Shown here in pieces: positions 1-6,232 of a stretch of 7,742 nt of DNA. This DNA is from Opitutia bacterium UBA7441. Lineage in GTDB: Bacteria > Verrucomicrobiota > Verrucomicrobiia > Opitutales > Coraliomargaritaceae. The stretch's first letter is position 1. Each line of letters begins with the position of its first letter. The notes beneath the pieces are model-generated. The model ran no database searches. It saw only the letters and a list, made by a program, of their open reading frames with translations, and was not told the DNA's origin. The stretch is taken from contig DLQD01000119.1 of NCBI GenBank assembly GCA_002480015.1, forward strand, positions 6,931 to 14,672, in the 5' to 3' direction. The translations under genes were made by a program, and so were the position numbers.

Positions 1-65
1 CGGCCAAGCCGACCTTTAGCGTTTTAACCTTCCCACCTCTTCGGCCTCCCGCTTTCATATCGTCC

Positions 66-485
66 ATGCCCGCCTTTACCAAAGAGATCGTCGTCACCGC
101 TCCGGGTAAAGCGACGGCGGAGTTCACCTACATGATCGAGGAAGCGCTCCTCGAATCCGGCCTCAACGAGGGCACCGTGACTGTCTTTTGCTGCCACACC
201 AGCTGCAGTCTCGTTATCATGGAAAACGCGGATCCTTCTGCGCGCCGTGATCTGGAACGCTTCATCGACCGCCTCGTGCCCGAAAACGATCCGCACTTCA
301 CACACACCTACGAAGGTCCCGACGACATGCCCAGCCACATCAAGATGGCGCTCACCCGCACGGCCGAGGTCATCCCCTTCGTCAGAAGCCGCCTCTGCCT
401 CGGCACCTGGCAGGGCGTCTTCCTCTGGGAGCACCGCGCCCGCAGCCATGACCGCCGCATCGTGCTTAGTTTTCAGGGGGAGTGA
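66..485 (+). CDS. yjbQ: YjbQ/UPF0047 family protein (secondary thiamine-phosphate synthase-type)
   Basis: This is a small cytoplasmic protein of 139 residues, the usual length for the YjbQ (UPF0047, TIGR00149) family. Members carry the name secondary thiamine-phosphate synthase because the E. coli protein has weak activity of that kind; the true cellular role is uncertain. Family signatures are present in order: HTS at residues 44-46, ENADP at 53-57, RRDLE at 60-64, EGPDDMPSHIK at 83-93 and GTWQG...WEHR at 113-124. The ATG at 66 gives a full-length family N-terminus, although no Shine-Dalgarno site precedes it. The gene is GC-rich (62% and 70% in two 60-base samples), higher than the cassette next to it. 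A second, broken copy of its C-terminal half lies at about 6032-6213. No thiamine genes are visible nearby, so context does not help with function. The family call is very secure, the enzymatic name is not. Confidence 0.95.
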   Translation: MPAFTKEIVVTAPGKATAEFTYMIEEALLESGLNEGTVTVFCCHTSCSLVIMENADPSARRDLERFIDRLVPENDPHFTHTYEGPDDMPSHIKMALTRTAEVIPFVRSRLCLGTWQGVFLWEHRARSHDRRIVLSFQGE

Positions 486-550
486 CGCTAAGGCGTTTTC
501 GAATGTGAACTGCTTGGATATACCAAATGATCTTCAGCAAATAGACGTTC

Positions 551-573
551 TATTCGATTGGACAATCCGAATA
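551..573. repeat. Inverted repeat between convergent genes, possible terminator hairpin
   Basis: The 147-bp gap between yjbQ (ends 485) and the oxidoreductase gene (ends 633) contains a near-perfect inverted repeat. The arm TATTCGATTG (551-560) faces CAATCCGAATA (563-573), which matches it except for one extra C, with only GA between the arms. In RNA the innermost pairs would have to open to form a loop. A hairpin between two converging genes fits a shared transcription end, but no T-tract follows on either strand, so it is not a classical intrinsic terminator. Nothing else is recognisable in this gap. Confidence 0.45.
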
Positions 574-632
574 CTTGCACGGTGATAACGCAGTGAAGGC
601 GGATGCGCAAGGGAGTTGATAATACGTGTCTT

Positions 633-1934
633 TTAGCTGCGCAATTTCCAATCGGTTGCTTCGCCTGGTATCGCGGGCTCCAAGCTCGGCATGGCTATAT
701 CGCCGGTTTCGAAGTCCAGCGCTTTGGGTGATAGTTCGAGTCCGTAGTAGGGAGAATCGGTATTTTCGGTCAAATCCACCCAGCGAATGAGTTTGCCTGT
801 GTAGGCTGCGATCCGCCCTGCGATCGCACACATGGTCGCGTCGGCCACTTCTCGGGAGCGATTGAGTGGTTCGCCCTCGCCGCGAATACTACGCAGTAAA
901 TCGACATGTTCCTGTACGGTGCCCGAGGTATGGTCGACTTGAACGGGAGCGATGCTGACCTCCTTGCCAGTCACTTTCACGCCGTTTGTATACCCTTCGG
1001 TGCCACGGAAGCTCTCGCCCACCCGGTTATAGCAACCGTCGATCTGTCTGCATTGACTGAGGATATGGATGCCGTCGCCATAATCCATGTCTAGGCTGAA
1101 AAAGTCGAATTGGTTGCCGCCGGCCACTCCACGGCGGGCGCAGCCGCCCATGCCGACAAAGGTTCGCGGCATCCGTCCCATCATCCAGTTGACGACGTCC
1201 AGCTGGTGGACGTGCTGCTCCACAATGTGGTCGCCTGACATTTCGGTGAAGTTGAGCCAATTGCGTGCGAGAAAGTCGGCATGACTCATCCCAGGTTTAC
1301 GCGGATAGGTCCAGAGTGTACCCATATTCCACGAGACGGAGCCGCCCACGATCTCGCCGATCGCCCCGGCTTGGATTTTCGCGGCCATTTCCTGGTAGTT
1401 TTGCTGATGGCGTCGCTGCGTGCCGGCTACCACGGTAAGGCCTTTCTTCGCAGCCAACTCGCCGGTGGCGATGACTTTGCGGGCACCAACCGGATCGACG
1501 GCGACTGGCTTCTCGATGAAGCAATGCTTACCCGCTTGCACGCAGGCGTCGAAATGCACCGGACGGAAGTTGGGCGGTGTCGCCATGAGTACGACTTCCG
1601 CATCCGATTGAGCCACCGCTTGATAGGCCGTGAATCCGGAGTGCCCGACAGAAGGGTCGAGGCTAAACTGGGTAATCGCGCCTTCAATTTGGTCTTGAAA
1701 GGCATCAGCGACGGCGACGACTTCGACTTCGACACCCAGTAATTTCGCAGCCTCGAGGAAGTTCTTCAAGGCACCCTTGCCGCGTCCGCCGCAGCCGATC
1801 AGGGCGACTTTTATTTTACTCGTGTGGATACCCGCGACCGCTTGAGCCCCGAGGATGTTAAAGGTGGAAAACGCTGCTGTGGTAACGGCGGCTGCTTTTA
1901 CAAAATCACGACGGGTAACAAGTTTATTATACAT
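633..1934 (-). CDS. Tat-exported Gfo/Idh/MocA family oxidoreductase
   Basis: This 433-residue NAD(P)-dependent sugar or polyol dehydrogenase-type protein is the last gene of the four-gene cassette. The N-terminus carries a twin-arginine signal (TRRDFVK at residues 7-13, then an Ala-rich hydrophobic stretch to about residue 35), so it is probably exported folded, with its nucleotide bound. The Rossmann fold starts with the glycine motif IGCGGRG at 46-52. The EKP motif carrying the usual catalytic lysine is at 141-143, and the HVHQLD motif of the C-terminal domain is at 241-246. Length and architecture match secreted members common in Verrucomicrobiota and Planctomycetota. In the neighbourhood of DUF1080 and a sugar 3-epimerase-like protein, oxidation of a glycoside at C3 is the likely role, but that is inferred from context. 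The start lies 27 bp beyond the stop of the ThuA-like gene upstream; no ribosome binding site is visible. The family is certain, the substrate unknown. Confidence 0.95.
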   Translation of the reverse strand: MYNKLVTRRDFVKAAAVTTAAFSTFNILGAQAVAGIHTSKIKVALIGCGGRGKGALKNFLEAAKLLGVEVEVVAVADAFQDQIEGAITQFSLDPSVGHSGFTAYQAVAQSDAEVVLMATPPNFRPVHFDACVQAGKHCFIEKPVAVDPVGARKVIATGELAAKKGLTVVAGTQRRHQQNYQEMAAKIQAGAIGEIVGGSVSWNMGTLWTYPRKPGMSHADFLARNWLNFTEMSGDHIVEQHVHQLDVVNWMMGRMPRTFVGMGGCARRGVAGGNQFDFFSLDMDYGDGIHILSQCRQIDGCYNRVGESFRGTEGYTNGVKVTGKEVSIAPVQVDHTSGTVQEHVDLLRSIRGEGEPLNRSREVADATMCAIAGRIAAYTGKLIRWVDLTENTDSPYYGLELSPKALDFETGDIAMPSLEPAIPGEATDWKLRS

Positions 1935-1961
1935 AATGAGGAGATAGAGTTGGGGTTAGAG

Positions 1962-2741
1962 TTAATTTATGAGGTTTTCAGCAACCGGATGGCCGGTAGC
2001 CCAGAGCAGGCCGCGCGTGATCATTTCCATGTAATCATCTTGCAGCATGGTTTCGTTATGGTGGCCGATCGTGGTACCGAACACACGGGTCTTATTGGGA
2101 CCAAATTCATTGACCCAAATGTTGGTATGCATTTCGCCGGTTTGATTCGACTTCGATTTGGCCAGCGGTATCGTGTCTGGGTAAATGGTTTTGATGTAAT
2201 AGAGCTCACCCTGCGGAGTCGTCCAATTTTCCATGCCCTTCAAGACTTCGTGCTCATCATTGATTATTTCGACTTCAAAGGGGTGCTTGGGGCCGTGCCC
2301 CGGAGAGTGAACGCCGCAGAACTTCCACCACTCTTCGGCGGTTGGCCCCGCACGGTAGCAGTGCATGGAGCAGTGAATCAGAAGAGCGGGAACTCCATCG
2401 AGATGGGGTTGGAGAATGCCGTCAATATAATCGACATCTCCGATGTTTGCGAAACATTCATTGTGGACGACTACATCGTAGCCGTCGGCCCAATGCGGGT
2501 TTTTGTAGAATTCGAGCAGGGCATTGCCCGCTTTGGTACGTTGGTGAAGGATCGTCCATTCGACTGGCAGCTTGCTCTTCAGGTCGACGGCAGCGGGAAT
2601 GATCTCTCGTTGCTGGTCGTAATCATGGCAACAACCTCCGGTCACGAGGAGCGCCCTGATAGGAGCGGGCTCTGCCAAAGCAGTGCTTAGCGCAAGCAAA
2701 GATAGGATACAGGTAAGTGGGGCTATGAATGAATTGTTCAT
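1962..2741 (-). CDS. Secreted stand-alone ThuA-like domain protein
   Basis: This protein has 259 residues: a Sec signal peptide (about 1-23, ending ALA before EPAP) and then a single ThuA-like, glutamine-amidotransferase-fold domain over most of the remainder. Visible landmarks are LLVTGGCCHDY at 31-41, HNECF at 93-97, IHCSMHCYR at 122-130, GELYYIK at 178-184 and FGTTIGHHNETM at 221-232. ThuA-like proteins are associated with trehalose or other sugar use, but their chemistry is poorly defined. The ATG at 2741 was chosen because it yields a clean signal peptide and overlaps the TGA of the upstream gene as ATGA, a sign of translational coupling. A longer reading with 50 more residues (from 2891) would run through the upstream gene's coding end and add a basic, signal-less sequence, so it was not accepted. 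It is the second ThuA-type domain in the cassette, the first being fused to DUF1080. Confidence 0.9.
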   Translation of the reverse strand: MNNSFIAPLTCILSLLALSTALAEPAPIRALLVTGGCCHDYDQQREIIPAAVDLKSKLPVEWTILHQRTKAGNALLEFYKNPHWADGYDVVVHNECFANIGDVDYIDGILQPHLDGVPALLIHCSMHCYRAGPTAEEWWKFCGVHSPGHGPKHPFEVEIINDEHEVLKGMENWTTPQGELYYIKTIYPDTIPLAKSKSNQTGEMHTNIWVNEFGPNKTRVFGTTIGHHNETMLQDDYMEMITRGLLWATGHPVAENLIN

Positions 2742-4282
2742 GGACTTGGTTTTCGTTCGGGGAAGTCTTGGTTCATCTCGAGGTCTAGATTGGTGGGGGT
2801 GCGCGAAGGGACGCCGCCTTCTGGCACCTCGCCGTGTGCTGTCCAGAGAATCGCATTCAGCACCAGCTTGCGAAAGTCGTCCTGTTTCCAATTCTGATGG
2901 AAATGGCCACCCGTGAAGCCGAAGCCTCGCCCGCCGTCGGCGCGCTCATACGCCCAAGCGACATGCTGTGGCTTGCCGGCGGCGACTTCTGTATAGACGG
3001 CTGAATTGCTGCCGCGTTTCTTGTTTTGAGCTCGTGAGGTCAAAGTGTCCAGCGGGGGTAATGCTGACAGTATAGGCGTAACGCCATCCATCTCGGGTTG
3101 GAAGCGCATGTGGTAGTACCACTCGTCGCGAATGGTGAAAGGACGAATGCCCGTGGTAATCGGGTGCTCGGGGAAGGACTCAAAACTGGCGTTCCAGTGC
3201 GGGTTGACCGACCAGCCGATTTCAAAATACCCACCTATCCACTGAAGAAACTGTTGTCCTAATTCGGAGGGCTCTACTTCGACTGCGAAATGCAGGCAAG
3301 CAACCCCAACTCCAGTATTCACGAGCGCCTGAATTTTGTCCTGATGCTCTTTGGCCATGTGCCCGGTGAAGCCATCGCAGTACATCACGATACTGTCAGG
3401 TTTCCCGTCGCCGACCCAAGGCTCAGGCCAGGCGCCCTCTGGTACCACTTGGGCGATCACGTCGAGACCGCTCTCATTTAAACAACGGGCGAGGAGTAGG
3501 GAGCCTGCATTGTGTTCATGTGCATTATAGCCGTGGCTCTTTTTCCCGGCAAGAAAGAGGATTTCCTTCGTATCTTTTGGTTCCAAGGTGCGCAGCTGGA
3601 TGTTTCGGAAATGCACTTTCATGGGCTCCCCGGCGTGTAACTGGAGTGCAATGAGCCCACGTTTTAGGCGATTCTCGGCATTTTCTGAAAACTCTGCGGT
3701 GACGATTCCGTTGATTCTCTGGATGCAGTGGTTGCCCCGCGCAATGATATGGTAGCGGTTCCATCCTTTGGGGTCGATTGCAGCCAAGATTTCTCTAGGG
3801 TCGCCTATCTGCGCCACGACCTCGACATCACCTTTGTCTTCTCCGACAACGGTTTTTTCGCCCCGTCGCGCGAGGGCACCTTTGTAGGCTTCACCGTAAG
3901 CGGCCCCCATCCATTCAGGATTCTCGGCAATGTCGGCTTGATAACCGCCGATTGCCCACGGCCTTCCATCGATCGGGAAGCTGCGGTACTGGATTCCGCT
4001 ATTGTGGTTACGCAGGCGGAACTCGACGATGAGCTCAAAATCGGCCACTTCGCCACCTTTCCAAATGAGAAAGGTGTTCCTTTCGGTGAGGTTATTTGCC
4101 GTTGTTTCACCGACTATGGTGCCATCTTCGACCCGCCAGAAACGGGGGTCGCCGTCCCAGCCCTCGAGGCTTTTACCATCGAAAATGGGCGCGAAATCAG
4201 TCGCAGCCCTAGCGCTCGCTATCGTCACGACCAGTACCAGAATGACAAAAAGCCGTAGGTCGGAAAGTGGAAGTAGCTTCAT
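2738..4282 (-). CDS. Secreted DUF1080 (3-keto-disaccharide hydrolase-type)-ThuA fusion
   Basis: This two-domain exported protein has 514 residues. A Sec signal peptide spans about 1-26 (hydrophobic core LFVILVLVVTIA, cleavage near SARA). DUF1080, a concanavalin-like fold annotated as 3-keto-disaccharide hydrolase, covers about 30-233, with FDGKSLEGW at 34-42, NSGIQYRS at 94-101, GYQADI at 113-118 and RGLIALQLHAG at 208-218. A ThuA-like domain follows at about 239-485, with SHGYNAHEHNAG at 249-260, HFAVE at 331-335, DEWYYHMRF at 386-394 and GRGFGFTGGHFHQNW at 451-465. The expected role is cleavage of a C3-oxidised glycoside; the ThuA part's role is unknown. The ATG at 4282 lies 5 bp after the epimerase stop and gives a normal signal peptide. 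An in-frame ATG at 4333 is preceded by TGAGG at good spacing and would add 17 residues, so it is a real alternative. The ATGA overlap with the downstream ThuA gene supports one operon. Confidence 0.92.
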   Translation of the reverse strand: MKLLPLSDLRLFVILVLVVTIASARAATDFAPIFDGKSLEGWDGDPRFWRVEDGTIVGETTANNLTERNTFLIWKGGEVADFELIVEFRLRNHNSGIQYRSFPIDGRPWAIGGYQADIAENPEWMGAAYGEAYKGALARRGEKTVVGEDKGDVEVVAQIGDPREILAAIDPKGWNRYHIIARGNHCIQRINGIVTAEFSENAENRLKRGLIALQLHAGEPMKVHFRNIQLRTLEPKDTKEILFLAGKKSHGYNAHEHNAGSLLLARCLNESGLDVIAQVVPEGAWPEPWVGDGKPDSIVMYCDGFTGHMAKEHQDKIQALVNTGVGVACLHFAVEVEPSELGQQFLQWIGGYFEIGWSVNPHWNASFESFPEHPITTGIRPFTIRDEWYYHMRFQPEMDGVTPILSALPPLDTLTSRAQNKKRGSNSAVYTEVAAGKPQHVAWAYERADGGRGFGFTGGHFHQNWKQDDFRKLVLNAILWTAHGEVPEGGVPSRTPTNLDLEMNQDFPERKPSP

Positions 4283-4287
4283 TGTGA

Positions 4288-5172
4288 TTACGAATTCATT
4301 GGGCTTGAGAGAGAAGGGGCGGAATGTCTCCATTTTTTCCTCAAAAATTTGAGACCTTCGACTGCCAGCTGTTCGGGACTGTCGTAGAGCGGTCGCCAAA
4401 TAGAACTTGCCTTGACGAGCGCCGTATTGTTTGCGGAAAAGCTTTCAATGACGATGTCGCCCTCATAGCCGATGGTATGGAGTGCTTTGAAGACGCCGTC
4501 CCAATCCACTTGATCTTTGCCCAGCAGTCCGCGGTGGCTGGCACTGGCATGAACATGGCCGATGCGATCTCCCGCTTCGATGATAGCATCGAAACAACTG
4601 TCTTCTTCGATGTTCATGTGGAATGTGTCTATGTGTATTTTTAAGGCAGGGCTACCCACCAAATCGATGAGTTGGTAGGCTTGTTTCAAAGTGTTGATGC
4701 AATCCGTCTCAAAGCGGTTCAAGGGCTCGACGGCCAGACATATCCCTTTCGCTTCCGCTTTATCACAAAGCGGTTTGAGTGCTCCCGCGATCGTTTCCCA
4801 CTGTTGCCGTCGCTCCTCCTCCGTGTGCGCGCCAGTGCGGCCAACGCTTGAATAAAAGGGGCCGCAAACCACCTTCGCGCCCAAGAGTTCGGCCAGATCA
4901 AGCAACTGCCCGAGATATTCCACGGTGTTTGTCCGCTCTTCTTCGTTGCCGCGCAGATCGCGTCCCGCGCCGAAGGCACCGCAAATGACCGGTTGTTCCA
5001 AACCGGACTCTGTCAGCGCCGCTTTTAGCTCTTGCGCGGAGATCGCCGACGGGTCGACATTCGCCAACTCAATGACCTCCGCGCCGTAGGACTTGAATTC
5101 TTGGATGAGTGAAAGCTCTCTATGGCTGAAGCCAGAGCTGACCAGAAATGTATTTAGTCCAATGCGAGTCAT
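4288..5172 (-). CDS. Sugar phosphate isomerase/epimerase (D-tagatose/D-allulose 3-epimerase-like TIM barrel)
   Basis: This 294-residue xylose isomerase-like TIM barrel has no signal peptide and is therefore cytoplasmic. It resembles ketose 3-epimerases, with the blocks VEPLNRFETD (148-157), KIHIDTFHMNIEE (178-190), GHVHASASHRG (205-215) and VIESF (241-245). The metal ligands known from Agrobacterium D-psicose 3-epimerase (Glu150, Asp183, His209, Glu244) correspond to E149, D182, H208 and E243. The substrate-contacting Glu156, His186 and Arg215 correspond to E155, H185 and R214, so the active site looks complete. It is the first gene of the minus-strand cassette and is divergent from the PAS-AraC regulator. 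In keto-glycoside pathways related TIM barrels act on 3-keto sugars as hydratases, lyases or isomerases, so simple 3-epimerisation of a free ketose is only one option. The last 15 or so residues look like an unstructured tail. Confidence 0.92.
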   Translation of the reverse strand: MTRIGLNTFLVSSGFSHRELSLIQEFKSYGAEVIELANVDPSAISAQELKAALTESGLEQPVICGAFGAGRDLRGNEEERTNTVEYLGQLLDLAELLGAKVVCGPFYSSVGRTGAHTEEERRQQWETIAGALKPLCDKAEAKGICLAVEPLNRFETDCINTLKQAYQLIDLVGSPALKIHIDTFHMNIEEDSCFDAIIEAGDRIGHVHASASHRGLLGKDQVDWDGVFKALHTIGYEGDIVIESFSANNTALVKASSIWRPLYDSPEQLAVEGLKFLRKKWRHSAPSLSSPMNS

Positions 5173-5257
5173 GTTTTTAAGCTAGCAGATTGATGAAAGA
5201 AAGTCTTGGATATTTTGCGCATAATTGTGTATATTTTCCGCGTCCACATATAGAAAA
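5173..5257. promoter_or_regulatory. Divergent control region between the sugar cassette and its regulator
   Basis: These 85 bp are the only space from which both the four-gene cassette (leftward) and the regulator gene (rightward) can be started. The stretch is visibly AT-rich. For the rightward gene a sigma70-like promoter can be proposed: TTGGAT at 5206-5211, an 18-bp spacer and TATATT at 5230-5235, which overlaps the tandem repeat described separately. No equally good pair was found for the leftward operon, which would fit an activator-dependent promoter. Neither flanking start codon has a Shine-Dalgarno site. The promoter assignment is by eye only. Confidence 0.5.
5207..5241 (+). promoter_or_regulatory. 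Tandem 14-bp direct repeat with 21-bp period, probable AraC-type operator
   Basis: TGGATATTTTGCGC (5207-5220) and TGTATATTTTCCGC (5228-5241) match at 12 of 14 positions, including the core ATATTTTsCGC. They are spaced 21 bp start to start, two helical turns, so both half-sites face the same side of the DNA. This is the geometry used by AraC-family dimers, as in the araI1-araI2 sites of E. coli. The repeat lies 35-69 bp before the cassette's first start codon and ends 16 bp before the regulator's ATG. It overlaps the regulator's proposed -35 and -10, which would allow autoregulation. Confidence 0.6.
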
Positions 5258-6016
5258 ATGTTTTCATCTGATCTATCACGACAATCTTTGGATCCCGCTA
5301 GCATCCTCGCCCTTCTCTCGGCGCTCGATGATGTCTATTTCTTTATGAAAGACAGGGAAGGGCGTTTTATCGGGGCGAACCAGTTGCAAATAGAGAAGTT
5401 AGGCCTGCAGAGTGAGGAGGCGTTGATCGGCAAAACTGATTTCGATTTTTTTCCGAGTTATATGATCGCTCATTATGCGGCGGATGATCGTCGTGTAATG
5501 GAGAGTGGCGAGCCGATGCTGCAGCGCGTCGAATTGGTGGCGAATGCCGATGGTTCACTCAACTGGCATATCACGAGCAAGTTTCCATTAATGGATCGAG
5601 CCGGTCGCTGCGTTGGTATTCTCGGCTATATGCGGGACATAGAGCGGAGCGAAGATGCTTGGCAACCGTTCCGCCGCATGAATGCGGTCGTCGAGTATAT
5701 CAGCGCACATTACAGTGAAACGATCAGAATCGACGAGCTTGCGAGAGTCGCCAATCTCTCAGTTAGCCAATTTGAAAGACGGTTCGGCATGGTTTTTCAA
5801 CAGACGCCTTCCCGCTTCCTCATTCGCTACCGGCTCACCCGAGCCAGCCAACTGCTCGTTCACACTGACGATACAATCAGCCAGATTGCGCTAGAGGTTG
5901 GATTTTACGACCACAGCCATTTCATCCGGGAATTTCGAAAACTGTTCGGTTCGCCACCGGGTCGCTACCGGGCGGCGCACAAAAAGAATGATCCGCCCAA
6001 CCCGCTGAGACTCTAG
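5258..6016 (+). CDS. PAS domain-containing AraC family transcriptional regulator
   Basis: This cytoplasmic DNA-binding regulator has 252 residues. An N-terminal PAS domain (about 14-130; FFMKDREGRFIGANQ at 28-42, KTDFDFFP at 59-66, ILGYMRDIER at 121-130) is the likely sensor. It is followed by an AraC-type double helix-turn-helix (about 143-240). The first helix-turn-helix covers RIDELARVANLSVSQFERRF (157-176), and the second carries the signature from ISQIALEVGFYDHSHF (207-222) to SPPGRYR (232-238). The ATG at 5258 was chosen over a TTG at 5225, because the TTG would put part of the operator-like repeat inside the gene and add residues with no domain match. Its position divergent from the sugar cassette makes it the probable regulator of that operon. 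The PAS ligand, perhaps a sugar or pathway intermediate, is not evident. The stop at 6016 lies only about 15 bp before the yjbQ remnant. Confidence 0.93.
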   Translation: MFSSDLSRQSLDPASILALLSALDDVYFFMKDREGRFIGANQLQIEKLGLQSEEALIGKTDFDFFPSYMIAHYAADDRRVMESGEPMLQRVELVANADGSLNWHITSKFPLMDRAGRCVGILGYMRDIERSEDAWQPFRRMNAVVEYISAHYSETIRIDELARVANLSVSQFERRFGMVFQQTPSRFLIRYRLTRASQLLVHTDDTISQIALEVGFYDHSHFIREFRKLFGSPPGRYRAAHKKNDPPNPLRL

Positions 6017-6031
6017 GGGGTGATTCCACTC

Positions 6032-6213
6032 TATAATGAAGGCCCTGATGATATATGCCGAGCCACATTAAAATGGCGCTGACACGGACGGCAGAAGCGA
6101 TCCCCTTCGTAAATGGTCGTCTTTGCCTCGGCACTTGGCAGGGCGTGTTTCTGTGGGAACACCGTGCCCGCAGTCACCAGCGGCGAATCGTGCTGAGTTT
6201 TCAGGGGGATTGA
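6032..6213 (+). pseudogene. Truncated, frameshifted second yjbQ copy (C-terminal half)
   Basis: The fragment matches residues 83-139 of the intact YjbQ at 66-485. The EGPDD block (6038-6052) is followed by two extra bases (AT, 6053-6054) that shift the frame. From the ATG at 6055 the frame is open for 52 codons to TGA at 6211-6213, reading MPSHIKMALT...LSFQGD. Of those 52 residues 47 are identical to the intact copy, and about 125 of 156 bases agree. The first 82 residues, including the HTS and ENADP motifs, are absent, so an active YjbQ is not expected; the sequence replacing them is the end of the AraC gene. Faint similarity may reach back to about 6022. A 52-residue product could in principle be translated from the ATG at 6055, but no convincing ribosome binding site is present. 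The fragment has the same orientation as the intact gene. Confidence 0.9.
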
Positions 6214-6232
6214 GTGTCGTGACAGCAGGTCA

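Noticed and set aside
1..11. CGGC-CAA-GCCG hairpin at the left edge
   Set aside because: The stem is four base pairs at the window boundary with no T-tract directly after it; it cannot be interpreted without the upstream sequence.
467..480. 14-bp identity shared by the 3' ends of both yjbQ copies, as a possible attachment site pair
   Set aside because: The identity is part of about 180 bp of coding homology between the copies, and no integrase gene is present, so it need not be a recombination site.
485..499. Small hairpin ACGC-TAAG-GCGT followed by TTT after yjbQ
   Set aside because: The stem has only four base pairs and the T-run is short, too weak to call a terminator.
1824..2690. A 288-codon open frame on the plus strand
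   Set aside because: It lies antisense to the ThuA-like gene and the 5' end of the oxidoreductase gene, both clear family members. Its protein shows no recognisable domain, so it is a shadow of their codon use.
3728..4258. A 176-codon open frame on the plus strand
   Set aside because: It is antisense to the DUF1080 domain and has no family features.
5225..5257. TTG at 5225 as the start of the AraC regulator
   Set aside because: It would add 11 residues without domain support and place part of the promoter and operator-like repeat inside the gene. The ATG at 5258 is a better start.
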